From: Tropicimonas marinistellae
GTDB taxonomy: Bacteria; Pseudomonadota; Alphaproteobacteria; Rhodobacterales; Rhodobacteraceae
Reading direction: 5' to 3'
DNA: 64,000 nucleotides
NCBI RefSeq assembly: GCF_001509585.1
Contig: NZ_LNCI01000015.1
Coordinates: forward strand, 1-64,000
Part shown: piece by piece, positions 53,637-62,912 of the stretch
Position numbering within the stretch: the first letter of the stretch is position 1
Layout of the letters: each line of letters starts with the position of its first letter
Program-made: the position numbers and the translations under genes
Notes under the pieces: model-generated
The model's input: only the letters and a program-made list of their open reading frames with translations
Told to the model about the DNA's origin: nothing
Databases searched by the model: none

Positions 53637-54347
53637 CTAGACAGGCGGCCGAGTTGCCATTGTCGCCGGGACCGCTTCAGGCCACCCAAAATCGGTCGTG
53701 CCATCGGGAAGCCCGAGAACCCGGTCGATGGTCAGGAAAGCCAGATCGAGTGCATCCTGAAGATCAACTGCCGCCTCGTCCGCCGCGGGCGTTCCACGCG
53801 CTTCGATGGCGCGCAACAGGGCATTGTCGAAGGATGAACTGAGAGTGATGATCATTTCGGCCGCGATGCCTGCGTTGGTCACCGACATCGTGTTTTCGCG
53901 GCAACCTTGTTCGATTATTCCGGTCAGGGCGGGTTTGGAAAACCGCATGACCGTTTCCTTGAACTTCGTAAGAAGGAAGTTGTTTTGATCCGCGTTCATC
54001 GCGCGGAAGAACTCGACTTGCCCGGGATAGTCGTGCTGCTTGAGATAGTCGGATCTCAGGTGAAGGAAGCTGCGAAGCCGCTCCACGGCGGACGATTCGG
54101 TATCCTCGGCAATCGCCTCCATGTTGCCGAAAACGATAGCTGCCATCCGGTCGAGAACGCCAAAGAGAAGCTCATCCTTGGACTTGAAGTGATGGTAAAA
54201 GCCACCCTTCGACACGCCTGCCATCTGCAGGATATCCGCCATGGTCGTGTCTTCGAACCCTTTGGAAAAGAACAGCGCTTGGGCACAGTCGAGTAGTTGG
54301 TTCCGCCGCGCCTCGGGCTTCATGTTGGTGCGTCTTTTCTCGCTCAC
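53637..54347 (-). CDS. TetR family transcriptional regulator
   Basis: A 236-residue TetR regulator. The helix-turn-helix is in FEDTTMADILQMAGVSKGGF through YHHFKSKDELL (about residues 31-61). The C-terminal domain has a TetR_C shape; no ligand can be told. Paired operator-like repeats lie just upstream (54366-54403). It is divergent from the small protein and hydrolase genes and probably controls them. Confidence 0.9.
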   Translation of the reverse strand: MSEKRRTNMKPEARRNQLLDCAQALFFSKGFEDTTMADILQMAGVSKGGFYHHFKSKDELLFGVLDRMAAIVFGNMEAIAEDTESSAVERLRSFLHLRSDYLKQHDYPGQVEFFRAMNADQNNFLLTKFKETVMRFSKPALTGIIEQGCRENTMSVTNAGIAAEMIITLSSSFDNALLRAIEARGTPAADEAAVDLQDALDLAFLTIDRVLGLPDGTTDFGWPEAVPATMATRPPV

Positions 54348-54365
54348 TGAGGTTTTCCTTTACAA

Positions 54366-54403
54366 ACCGACCGCCGGTCTGCATATACAGACCAACAGTC
54401 GGT
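54366..54403. promoter_or_regulatory. Paired TetR operator candidates
   Basis: ACCGACCGCCGGTCTGCA (54366-54383) and, inverted, TACAGACCAACAGTCGGT (54386-54403). Read on opposite strands the two agree as ACCGACYGYYGGTCTGYA. They start 19 bases from the TetR ATG, in the divergent promoter, so autorepression is likely. Confidence 0.65.
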
Positions 54404-54508
54404 ATATGCCGAATCGATTAACTGAACAACCCAATTCGCCGAGCGAAGCACCTTAATCCCAAGGGGTTAGGGCTGTGGCGCTCGCATTTTACGAACATGG
54501 AGAAGAGA

Positions 54509-54712
54509 ATGCTTGTTCCAACGATTTCAATTGAATGGCGACCTATTCCCCGCGTCCACAGCTGGCGTTCCGTATTCCAAACCCTGCTCTCGCGCGAAAG
54601 CGGTAGCGGTCCCGCTGCGGACCTCTCGCAAGCGCCGGGGACGCGCCATCTCAGGCGGGATATCGGAATTCTGCCCGAGACCGTGTCTCCGACCTATCTG
54701 GACCTGATGTAG
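54509..54712 (+). CDS. Small DUF1127-like protein
   Basis: A 67-residue protein from ATG at 54509, with GGAGAAG six bases ahead. Near the C terminus it carries HLRRDIGILPETVSPTYLDL, whose HLRRDIG core matches the protein at 43550-43741 and the DUF1127 tail. The rest is not recognised. It is the first gene after the TetR operators. Confidence 0.5.
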   Translation: MLVPTISIEWRPIPRVHSWRSVFQTLLSRESGSGPAADLSQAPGTRHLRRDIGILPETVSPTYLDLM

Positions 54713-54916
54713 AGAGATGGCCTTGCTACTCGAAAAGAACCTGCGGGAGATCGGTTGTGCAAGCGCGTCTCCGGACAACGCCGGTCGCGCCGAAGCCCGC
54801 CCGATTGATGGCAGAGATGCTACACTCGCATTGCGGCAGGGGCGTTGCACGCCCTCCAAACCCGAACGGGATTCAACCTCCGGACCGGAGGAAACACCTG
54901 CTCATGGAGCCCTGGA

Positions 54917-56032
54917 ATGAAACGACCTGACGTTGCATCGATTGGAGTCTTCGTGGCTCTCGCCCTTTTGACCCTGACAGTGAAACTCGCCATGACCCCG
55001 GCGATCTCCCATTCGCAAGTTGCCGACCTGCCGCCGGTCCAGACGCCCGAGGGGGTAATGGTCGACACCGGTATCGTGTCGCTTGAGCGTCTCACGCTCG
55101 GCGGGGTCGAGCAGACCGTCCTGATCCGTGGCCAGAGCGCCGACAACCCGGTCCTGCTGTTTCTTCATGGCGGACCCGGTGGCGCCATCATTCCCTGGGT
55201 ACCGCTCTTCCAGACACCAGAGCTCGAAGCGGCGTTCACAGTTGTCCATTGGGACCAGCGCGGCGCGGGCAGTTCCTACAGCGATGCGCTCACAGCGGCC
55301 GATATCACGCCGGATCAGTTCGTGCGCGACACGCTGGAGCTGACCAACCTGTTGCGCGACCGGTTCGGTCAGGATCGGATATTCCTGGCCGGGCAATCCT
55401 GGGGCAGCGCCCTTGGGTTCATGACGATCGCCGAGGACAGCACGCCGTATCATGCCTTCATCGCGATCTCGGAGCGGGTCGCATGGGAGCGGAGCCACGA
55501 GATCGGCTTTGATTGGGTCAAGATGCAAGCCAGCAGCAATGGCGACGATGACATTCTGGCGGCGTTGCAGAAGATCGAACCCTTCGATGCGCTGGATGAG
55601 GCGGATCTCATCGTGCAAAGGCAGGCGGTCGCCCAGTACGGAGGCGGCGACTATCACACCGAGGGTCTCGAGGATCGCTACCTGGACTACGCGATTTCCG
55701 GGCAAAGCCCGTACTACAGCGAAGCGGATATCCAAGCCTACATGCCCGGCCTTGAGCTCTCCAGCAAGGCCATCGAAAGCGCCGAGCTTCTCGCCGGCTA
55801 CGACCTGTTCGAGAACTTTCCCAGTGCCACCATCCCTGTGCATTTCATCACCGGCACCGAGGACTGGAACACGCCTGCCGTCCTGGCAAAAGCCTATCAC
55901 GACGCGCTGGAGGCCCCGGACAAGAGCTTCACGGCGATCGACGGTGCGGCTCATATGGTCATGTTCGACCAACCAGACGCCTGGACCGAGACGATGATCG
56001 CAATCAAGGATCGGACCCTGCTGTCCCGCTGA
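54917..56032 (+). CDS. Proline iminopeptidase-like alpha/beta hydrolase, exported
   Basis: A 371-residue alpha/beta hydrolase with an N-terminal membrane or signal segment (residues 9-26). The oxyanion motif is H84-GGPGG, then DQRGAGSS (113-120), the nucleophile is S161 in GQSWGSAL, and the late Asp/His are in GTEDWNTP and GAAHMVMF. This is the pattern of proline iminopeptidases and related S33 peptidases. It is downstream of the TetR operators. Confidence 0.88.
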   Translation: MKRPDVASIGVFVALALLTLTVKLAMTPAISHSQVADLPPVQTPEGVMVDTGIVSLERLTLGGVEQTVLIRGQSADNPVLLFLHGGPGGAIIPWVPLFQTPELEAAFTVVHWDQRGAGSSYSDALTAADITPDQFVRDTLELTNLLRDRFGQDRIFLAGQSWGSALGFMTIAEDSTPYHAFIAISERVAWERSHEIGFDWVKMQASSNGDDDILAALQKIEPFDALDEADLIVQRQAVAQYGGGDYHTEGLEDRYLDYAISGQSPYYSEADIQAYMPGLELSSKAIESAELLAGYDLFENFPSATIPVHFITGTEDWNTPAVLAKAYHDALEAPDKSFTAIDGAAHMVMFDQPDAWTETMIAIKDRTLLSR

Positions 56033-56089
56033 CGCATCCAGCACAGCGCGAATGCACGGTCCACCCGCCCAACCGCAGTGGAAACAGCC

Positions 56090-56671
56090 ATGATTAATCC
56101 CCTTGGAAAACCCGCCGGCATCGGCCTCGTCGCCCTTGGCGCAATTCTGCTGGTCCTGAACACATTCTCCGGTGACCTGTTCACCCTGTCGATGCATTGG
56201 TCGTTCTTCATCATGATCCCCGGAGCCCTGGTCATGGCACTAGGCATGATGACCGGTGATCAGACCAGGGCGCTCGCAACGCTCGGGATGGCAACACTCG
56301 TCACCGGTGCCGTCCTTGGCTACCAGGACTTGGCCAACCACTTCCAGAGCTGGGCTTACGCCTGGATCCTGACTGGCCCCGTTGCCGCCGGGGCCGCTTG
56401 GTGGCTGTTCGGGATTGTCCATGACGATCCGGCAGCCATCGCCGACGGTCGCCCGCTTGTGTTCTTTGGCTTGCTGGCATTCCTCGCTGCCGCCGCCGTC
56501 TTCGAACTTGTGATCGGCATCAGCGGATACGGAATTCTGTCGAACCTGACCTTGGGGCTGGTTGCCGGGCTGACCCTGATCGTCGCGGGTCTTGCCGTAG
56601 TTTTCAGGCCCGGCGACGGGACACGGCCGGTGGAGCGAATGGACAATCCGGAGGTCCTGGACAGTGAATAG
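56090..56671 (+). CDS. Hypothetical six-span membrane protein
   Basis: A 193-residue membrane protein with about six spans and short loops. I recognise no family. GGAAA precedes the ATG. Its end overlaps the GTG start of the CPBP gene by eight bases, so the two are coupled; it may be a partner of that protease. Confidence 0.7.
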   Translation: MINPLGKPAGIGLVALGAILLVLNTFSGDLFTLSMHWSFFIMIPGALVMALGMMTGDQTRALATLGMATLVTGAVLGYQDLANHFQSWAYAWILTGPVAAGAAWWLFGIVHDDPAAIADGRPLVFFGLLAFLAAAAVFELVIGISGYGILSNLTLGLVAGLTLIVAGLAVVFRPGDGTRPVERMDNPEVLDSE

Positions 56672-57440
56672 CGACACAGAAGCCCAATACGGATTGGGCA
56701 AGATCCTCCTCATTTGGGCGGCGGTCTCGATCCCGATGCCGATCCTCGCCTTTGGCGTGGCGCCCGCGATGGCGGAGATCGGATCCGTGGAGTGGATTCT
56801 CCTGGTTTGGTACCTGCTGATCGGCGGCATGGTCTGGCAGTTCGTCCTCTCGGTGATCTTGCTTTCACAGGAGCTCGAGCAATTCACCTGGACGGCCGTC
56901 AAGGAGCGCATCTGGCTGAAAGCGCCGCGAGACCCAAAGACAGGCGTGGCCAATTACTGGCTCTTTCTGTGGCTGATTCCGATGTTCGTCCTCTATGTGG
57001 CGCTCGAAGTATCGCCGATCGGAGTGTTCATCGGAGAGCTGATCCTCATTCCTTTCCCGGCCCTCGCAAACCTGCCTCTACTCGACCTGTCCATTCTGGC
57101 TGTGCCGGAGCTCGAAGGCGCCTGGTGGTTGGTCGGTGTTGCGCTGATCTCTTGCCTGTTCAACTACCTCCTCGGCGAGGAACTGTTGTTCCGGGGCGTG
57201 CTCCTGCCAAAGATGAACGGCGTTTTCGGCGACTGGGACTGGGTTGCGAACTCGGTGTTGTTTGCGCTGTATCACCTGCACCGACCGACCCAGATGCTTG
57301 GCTTCATCCTCGGCACAATGGCCTGGGTCTGGCCTGCCAAACGTTTTCGGAGCATCTGGTTTCCCATCATCCTGCACGGCTTCGAGGGGACCTTCGTGAT
57401 CATTGGCGCGATCTCCGTAGCGGCTGGGGTCGGGTTGTGA
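56664..57440 (+). CDS. CPBP family intramembrane metalloprotease
   Basis: A 258-residue membrane protein. The catalytic motif is E172-E173-LLFR177 in LLGEELLFRGVLLPKM, followed by VLFALYHLHRP and FPIILHGFEG. It has the N-terminal membrane spans of the Abi group. The start is GTG within the previous gene. It is a different branch from the CPBP gene at 35341. Confidence 0.88.
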   Translation: MNSDTEAQYGLGKILLIWAAVSIPMPILAFGVAPAMAEIGSVEWILLVWYLLIGGMVWQFVLSVILLSQELEQFTWTAVKERIWLKAPRDPKTGVANYWLFLWLIPMFVLYVALEVSPIGVFIGELILIPFPALANLPLLDLSILAVPELEGAWWLVGVALISCLFNYLLGEELLFRGVLLPKMNGVFGDWDWVANSVLFALYHLHRPTQMLGFILGTMAWVWPAKRFRSIWFPIILHGFEGTFVIIGAISVAAGVGL

Positions 57441-57596
57441 TGCTGTCCACACCCTTCATTCGCGGCTACGGTTTGTCCTTGGTGTCAAAAGTGAGCGGTC
57501 CAAGTCGCCGGTTACGTGGTTTAGCTTCTCCACCTGTGGCAGGCGCAGGAGCTTGCGCCGGAGCCGGTCGATCCGGTCGGGCTGGCCACGGGTAAG

Positions 57597-57815
57597 TTAA
57601 AGCATCGCCTGCAGAGTGACCGATGGGCCAGCCGCCCGGGGTGAAACGATGGCCGCCTCCCGCTCGATGGCACCAATCTTTCGCAACCGCTGAACACGGC
57701 GCAGGCAGGCGGCGGCAGAGAGTCTGACTTTGCCTGAGAGTTGCTGCCCGGTCTGCCGGCTGTCGATACTGAGCAGCTCCAGCAGCTTCCGGTCGAAATC
57801 ATCCAGCGTATCCAT
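57597..57815 (-). pseudogene. Truncated Lrp/AsnC family regulator
   Basis: A 72-residue frame from ATG at 57815: DTLDDFDRKLLELLSIDSRQ, then LSAAACLRRVQRLRKIGAI, the AsnC helix-turn-helix. It stops soon after (VSPRAAGPSVTLQAML), where the ~80-residue RAM/ligand domain should follow. I infer a 3' truncation. It might still bind DNA and act as a dominant-negative form. Confidence 0.7.
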
Positions 57816-58738
57816 GTCGGCGCCCTTCGGCTGATGGCCGAGGTTCCCCTTCCGCTGGGCGGACTTATCCCACGGCCTCTGTGACAGAGATGCCGAGCGC
57901 GGTGTCGTCGTTGAGGACGGCTGTGCGCACCCGTGCCTCGCCTGCCGACAGACGCCGGATCGGCGCGGCTGCAGGCGAAGCGTCCCAGGTGGACCGCAGC
58001 GGTCGCACACCACCAGCGATTTGCAGAATAAGGTTCGCAGCACGGGCATTCGTTCCGGGTTGGACCAAGTGTCTTCTCGGTGAAGTCGCGACGAACAGCA
58101 GATTGGATGGCGCGACGGCCATTGGTACTCCGTCAAGCGCATGCCGCCGTTCTCCACCCGTCAGAGGACCCAAATGGACCGGCACTGCATTCGCGCTCTT
58201 CGTACGCAGCCGTCGCTCTCAGTCGCGCGCGTCAGTAGTGAGCCAAGACGGATTGCATCCATTCGCATCCGATTGCATACAATGTCTTCGGACTCCTGGT
58301 TGCGGGCCAAATTGGTGGGGTCAGATCGGATCATACTCGCCCAATGCAAAGCGGATTGGCCTATGAGCTGCTTGATGAGTTCTCACGTTCCGGCATTTGT
58401 TGCCCGGGCAAGCGCGTGAGGAACGGCGACAAAGCAGAGCACCGTCTGCGCATTGGCGCGGCTATCCGAACTTTCGCAAGGTCGGAAACCGTTGGGCGCT
58501 TTGATAGGCGTGTCATCTTCGACCGAGTTGTTGCGCCTTTTGAGGCACGGCTTGCGCCGGTCAACGAACTCGCCGGACCAGTCGACGTGTTTGACGGGTT
58601 GTTGGTTGCTGGGTTTGACGCACCCAAGGTGGCGCGCTTGGATCCGAGATTTCACCGAGGATTCGTCACGGCTGCGGGGAGAACAGCCGCGACGCATAGA
58701 GAGACGAACCCTCAGCACCGACCAGGATGCCTCGGCGA
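57816..58738. other. 0.9-kb gap with no supported gene
   Basis: I see no gene I can name. At 58250-58283 there are two direct GATTGCAT units, the second forming the near-palindrome ATTGCATACAAT (58272-58283), a plausible GntR-type operator for the AbrB/GGT/TctC operon. The rest may be decayed DNA next to the truncated AsnC gene. Confidence 0.4.
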
Positions 58739-59770
58739 ATGACCCAGCAAACGAAACGGAAACTGGCATCCTTTGCAATTGCGCTGCTCGGTGTTGCAGT
58801 GTTCCGATTCCTGGGGCTACCACTTCCCTGGCTCCTTGGACCCATGTTCGCTTGCCTCTTGGCCGCATTTGCGGGGGTGCGCCTTGCTGGCGCTCCACGG
58901 ATCAGCACGGCGATGCGGACTGTACTGGGCGTCGCCGTTGGAGCGTCCCTCACGCCATCCCTCGTCGATCAGATCGGCGAGATGGTTCTTTCCATTGCCC
59001 TGATCCCGCCGTTCATTCTGTGCATCGGATTGACCGGGTATCCGTATTTTCGGCGGCTTTGGGGCTTCGACCCGGCCACGAGTTACTACGCGTCGATGCC
59101 AGGGGGATTGCAGGACATGCTCGTTTTTGGCGAAGAAGCCGGAGGTTCGCCCCGCGTTCTGAGCCTTGTCCATGCCACCAGAATCCTCGTGATCGTCACC
59201 GTGTTGCCCTTGATCCTGAGTTGGGCACTCGACGTTCCGTTGGATCGCCCACCAGGGGAACCGGCTGCCGATATTCCCGCGTTGGAGTTGGTGTTGATGG
59301 TCGTGATTGCCATTGCCGGATGGTGGGGGGCGAAAGCTGTTGGGCTCTTTGGCGCGTCCATTCTCGGACCCTTGATCCTCGCGGCGATTGCGAGTTTGAC
59401 AGGTGTTATTCACCATCGCCCGCCAGTCGAGGCGATCCTTGCGGCACAGTTTTTCATTGGGGCGACGGTCGGGGTGAAATATGTCGGTATCACCGTCGGT
59501 GAACTTCGCCGGGTCGTTCTGGCCGCGTTGGGATACGTTGCGATCCTGTCGGTTCTTTCCGCGATATTTGCGAGCATCGCCTATTGGGCTGGCTTCGCGC
59601 CAATGACCGAAGCGATCCTTGCATTTTCACCTGGTGGGCAGGCTGAGATGGCGGTGCTTGCAATCGTGGCGGGAGCCGACATTGCCTATGTCATTACCCA
59701 TCACCTCGTGCGGATGGTAACAGTCATCGTGGGGGCTCCGATTGTGCAGAGATCGAAGTCGGACCCATGA
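58739..59770 (+). CDS. AbrB family membrane transporter
   Basis: A 343-residue membrane protein with two related halves (residues 1-165 and 175-340), matching the AbrB/putative ammonia monooxygenase family. Segments include LPLPWLLGPMFACLLAAF and the second-half GPLILAAIASLTG, and the signature FSPGGQAEMAVLAIVAGAD. Such genes are common beside TTT transporters. The start may be 58739 or 58727. Confidence 0.85.
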   Translation: MTQQTKRKLASFAIALLGVAVFRFLGLPLPWLLGPMFACLLAAFAGVRLAGAPRISTAMRTVLGVAVGASLTPSLVDQIGEMVLSIALIPPFILCIGLTGYPYFRRLWGFDPATSYYASMPGGLQDMLVFGEEAGGSPRVLSLVHATRILVIVTVLPLILSWALDVPLDRPPGEPAADIPALELVLMVVIAIAGWWGAKAVGLFGASILGPLILAAIASLTGVIHHRPPVEAILAAQFFIGATVGVKYVGITVGELRRVVLAALGYVAILSVLSAIFASIAYWAGFAPMTEAILAFSPGGQAEMAVLAIVAGADIAYVITHHLVRMVTVIVGAPIVQRSKSDP

Positions 59771-59782
59771 AGCGATGAAACA

Positions 59783-61585
59783 ATGACAATGGACATACCC
59801 TTCACCACGCGGCCTGAAATCACCGGGACATTCGGCGTTGTCGCCTCGACGCACTGGATTGCCTCGGCCGTGGGGATGAAACTGCTCGAGGCTGGCGGAA
59901 CGGCATTCGATGCGGCTGTTGGCATGGGGTTCACGCTCAACGTCGTGGAGCCACATCTGAACGGGCCGCTGGGCGACATGCCAGCGCTGATCTGGCCGGA
60001 AGGCATGCCGGAGCCGACCGTGGTATGCGGGCAGGGCGTTGCGCCCGCGGATGCGACGATCGACAATTACCGTTCGCAGGGATTGGATCTCGTGCCGGGC
60101 TCGGGGCTTCTGGCCACGGTTGTTCCCGGCGCCTTTGACGCCTGGATGCTGATCTTGCGGGATCATGGGCGTTTGTCCTTGCGGGACGTTCTTGAGCCGG
60201 CCATTCATTACGCGGAACATGGTCATCCCATGCTGGCAAGCGCGGCGAACGTTATTGATGGCTTGTCCGAAGCCTTCCGAAAAGAGTGGCCCACATCTGC
60301 GGCGGTCTGGCTGCCCGGAGACAGGGCGCCCGCGCCGGGCGCCCTTTTCAGAAACCCGCAGCTCGCCCGGTTCTGGCAAAACCTCCTTGCCGAGGCAGAA
60401 ACGAAATCCGGCCGCGTTGCGCAGATCGAGGCCGCCCGGCGCGCCTTTCGAGAGGGGTTCGTCGCTGAGGCCATTGATGCGTTTCTTCGAGATGCCTGCG
60501 TCATGGATTCCACCGGAGAGCGTCGCCGCGGCGTGCTGACTGGGCAGGATATGGCGAGCTGGGAGGCGGCGTACGAGCCCGCCCTTTCGGTCGATCATCA
60601 CGGGTGGACAGTCTGGAAATGCGGTCCCTGGAGCCAGGGGCCTGTGCTGCTTCAGGCGTTGAGACTTCTCGAAGGGGACAGCATCGCTGGTTTAGATCCG
60701 CAAGGTGCGGATTTCGTCCATCTGCTGACGGAGTGTCTGAAGCTTGCATTCGCCGACCGTGAGACCTACTTCGGCGATCCGAAATTCAGCAACATCCCCA
60801 TGCAACAGCTGCTCTCGCGCGACTATGGACGGCAAAGGCGGCAGCAAGTCGAAGCGGTTGCGTCGGTTTCGCAACGTCCCGGACGGATTGCCGGTTTCGA
60901 GCGGCAGGCCGAGGCGTTTCTGCGCCGATCTACGCTGGCGATCGATTCCGCAGTCGGCGTCGGTGTCGGCGAGCCGACGATGGCGCACCTTTCCGAGAGG
61001 CAGGGTGACACGGTTCATATCGATGTAATCGACCGTTGGGGCAACATGGTCTCGGCAACGCCTTCCGGTGGATGGCTGCAATCCTCGCCCGTCGTTCCGG
61101 GCCTCGGCGTGCCGCTCAACAGCCGGGCGCAGATGTTCTGGCTGGAGGAGGGTTTGCCCACGTCCCTGGCGCCCGGCCGCCGCCCCAGAACGACATTGTC
61201 ACCGTCGATGGCTATGGGTCCGGATGGCGCCCGCCTTGCCTTTGGCACGCCCGGTGGCGACCAGCAGGATCAATGGCAACTGGCGTTCCTGATGCGGCTG
61301 ATCCATCACGGCATGAACCTTCAGCAGGCAATCGACGCGCCCCTGTTCCACACGGCGCACCTTCAGGCGAGTTTCTACCCGCGGGCGAGCCGACCCGGCC
61401 ATCTGATGATGGAGCCAGCCTTCAACGAGGCAGTTGTCGACGACCTGCGCCGTCGCGGCCATGATATCGAGGTGTCTTCACCCTGGGCCATCGGCAGATT
61501 GACGGCAACACGGCGCGATGCGGGCGGGCTGCTCGGCGCCGCGGCGACGCCGAGGCTGATGCAGGCCTATGCCATCGGAAGATAG
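59783..61585 (+). CDS. Gamma-glutamyltransferase family protein
   Basis: A 600-residue Ntn-hydrolase of the GGT family, made as a proenzyme that cleaves before its nucleophile. The N-terminal AVGMGFTLNVVEPHLNGPLG region binds substrate. The nucleophile is probably T410 in GDTVHIDVIDRWGNMVSATP, which starts the small subunit. No signal peptide is seen, so it is cytosolic, unlike E. coli GGT. Such cytosolic relatives are often cephalosporin acylase-like or act on small gamma-glutamyl or amide compounds. Confidence 0.87.
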   Translation: MTMDIPFTTRPEITGTFGVVASTHWIASAVGMKLLEAGGTAFDAAVGMGFTLNVVEPHLNGPLGDMPALIWPEGMPEPTVVCGQGVAPADATIDNYRSQGLDLVPGSGLLATVVPGAFDAWMLILRDHGRLSLRDVLEPAIHYAEHGHPMLASAANVIDGLSEAFRKEWPTSAAVWLPGDRAPAPGALFRNPQLARFWQNLLAEAETKSGRVAQIEAARRAFREGFVAEAIDAFLRDACVMDSTGERRRGVLTGQDMASWEAAYEPALSVDHHGWTVWKCGPWSQGPVLLQALRLLEGDSIAGLDPQGADFVHLLTECLKLAFADRETYFGDPKFSNIPMQQLLSRDYGRQRRQQVEAVASVSQRPGRIAGFERQAEAFLRRSTLAIDSAVGVGVGEPTMAHLSERQGDTVHIDVIDRWGNMVSATPSGGWLQSSPVVPGLGVPLNSRAQMFWLEEGLPTSLAPGRRPRTTLSPSMAMGPDGARLAFGTPGGDQQDQWQLAFLMRLIHHGMNLQQAIDAPLFHTAHLQASFYPRASRPGHLMMEPAFNEAVVDDLRRRGHDIEVSSPWAIGRLTATRRDAGGLLGAAATPRLMQAYAIGR

Positions 61586-61751
61586 ATGAGAGATTTTCAT
61601 TAATAGGCCAAAAACTAGAATTTGTTGGCATTGGATTGGAATGCCATCCTCCTGAGGCAACAAGCGGAAAGGGCAAGAAACGCGGCCCGGTCAATATCCG
61701 CGATTGCATCAAAGCCGGTTTGGCAATGGGCCGGCACATTGGGAGGACACA

Positions 61752-62849
61752 ATGACCAATCGGCGACCGGCTGCCTTCGGCGGCCTGCTTCTTTCTGCAT
61801 CCATAATCGCAGGCGCGACATCGGCAACTGGCGATGGGCTCGATCTGAGCGGCCAGACGGTAGAATTCGTCATTCCCTTCTCGGAATCCGGTGGTTCGGC
61901 GAAATGGGCGAACTTTTTTGCGCCGCTGCTGAGCGAGGCGCTGCCCGGTAATCCCACGGTGGTCGTGAAATACATGCCGGGGGCAGGGTCCACCAAGGGC
62001 GCGAACTGGTTCCAGGACCAGGAGTACGAGGATGGAACACTGGTTTTCGGCTCCTCTGGATCGACGCAGTTTCCCTACCTTCTCGGCGATCCCCGTGTGA
62101 AGTATGAGTACAGCGACTGAAATGTCGTTCTTGCTTCGGGCACGGGTGGCGTCGCTTTCCTTCCGCCCGATCTCGCTGAAAAGGTGGATGGGCTCGACGC
62201 CTCCGGGTTGGCCGATACGGATTTCATCTGGGGCAGCCAGGGGGCGACCCGGTTGGATCTCGTGCCACTTCTGGCATGGGAAATGCTTGGCATGTCGGTT
62301 GAGCCCGTGTTCGGCATCAAGGGGCGGGGCGATGGCCGGCTGATGTTCGAACGTGGTGAGGCCAATATCGACTACCAGACCTCAGCCGCCTACTTGAAGG
62401 GTGTGGTGCCGCTGGTCGAGCAGGGCGATGCCGTGCCGATGATGACCTGGGGTGCATTGGATGGCGATGGCAACGTTGTCCGCGACCCGACATTTCCCGA
62501 TGTGCCGTCCTTCAAGGAAGTCTGCGAAGCGACACCTGCCTGCGAGACGTCAGGCGAGGCCTGGGATGCTTGGAAGGCGTTCATGATCGCGGGCTTCCCG
62601 GCTCAGAAGATGGTGTTCCTGCCCAATGGTGCACCGCAGGAGGCGATCGATACGTATACCGTCGCATTCGACGCCGTACTGGCGCGGGAGGATTTTGCCG
62701 AACTGAGCGAGGCGACGCTCGGCATCTATCCGCAGATGACTGGCGAAGCGGCCAGGAAAACGCTGACGCTCGGGACTGTCGTGAACGACGACGCAAAGGC
62801 GTTCGTCCAGAACTGGCTCAAGGAACGCTACGGCGTCGAACTGAATTGA
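61752..62849 (+). pseudogene. TTT solute-binding protein (TctC) with an internal TGA
   Basis: The frame starts at ATG 61752 (GGGAGG ahead), with a signal peptide ending near SATG and the Bug/TctC start TVEFVIPFSESGGSAKWANF. At 62118-62120 it meets TGA in KYEYSD-stop-NVVLASGTGG, and then continues in the same frame without any other stop to TGA at 62849, giving the full remaining receptor (WGSQGATRLDLVPLLAWEML, ending WLKERYGVELN). A single base change from TGG (Trp) would restore 365 residues. The cause may be a recent nonsense mutation, a sequencing error or recoding. Confidence 0.88.
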
Positions 62850-62912
62850 TGGTACTGCCCGCTGCGACTGGCATCGTGGCGGGCAGAAACCGTTCACGAG
62901 AGAGATCCGTTC

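Noticed and set aside
54902-56197. A 431-residue minus-strand frame opposite the hydrolase
   Set aside because: Antisense shadow of the proline iminopeptidase-like gene; no motif.
57865-58185. A 106-residue minus-strand frame upstream of the truncated AsnC gene
   Set aside because: No recognisable family, and no start signal; it overlaps other equally long frames.
62120-62184. Frameshift between two tctC pieces
   Set aside because: Codon positions before and after are in the same frame; the break is a stop codon, not a shift.
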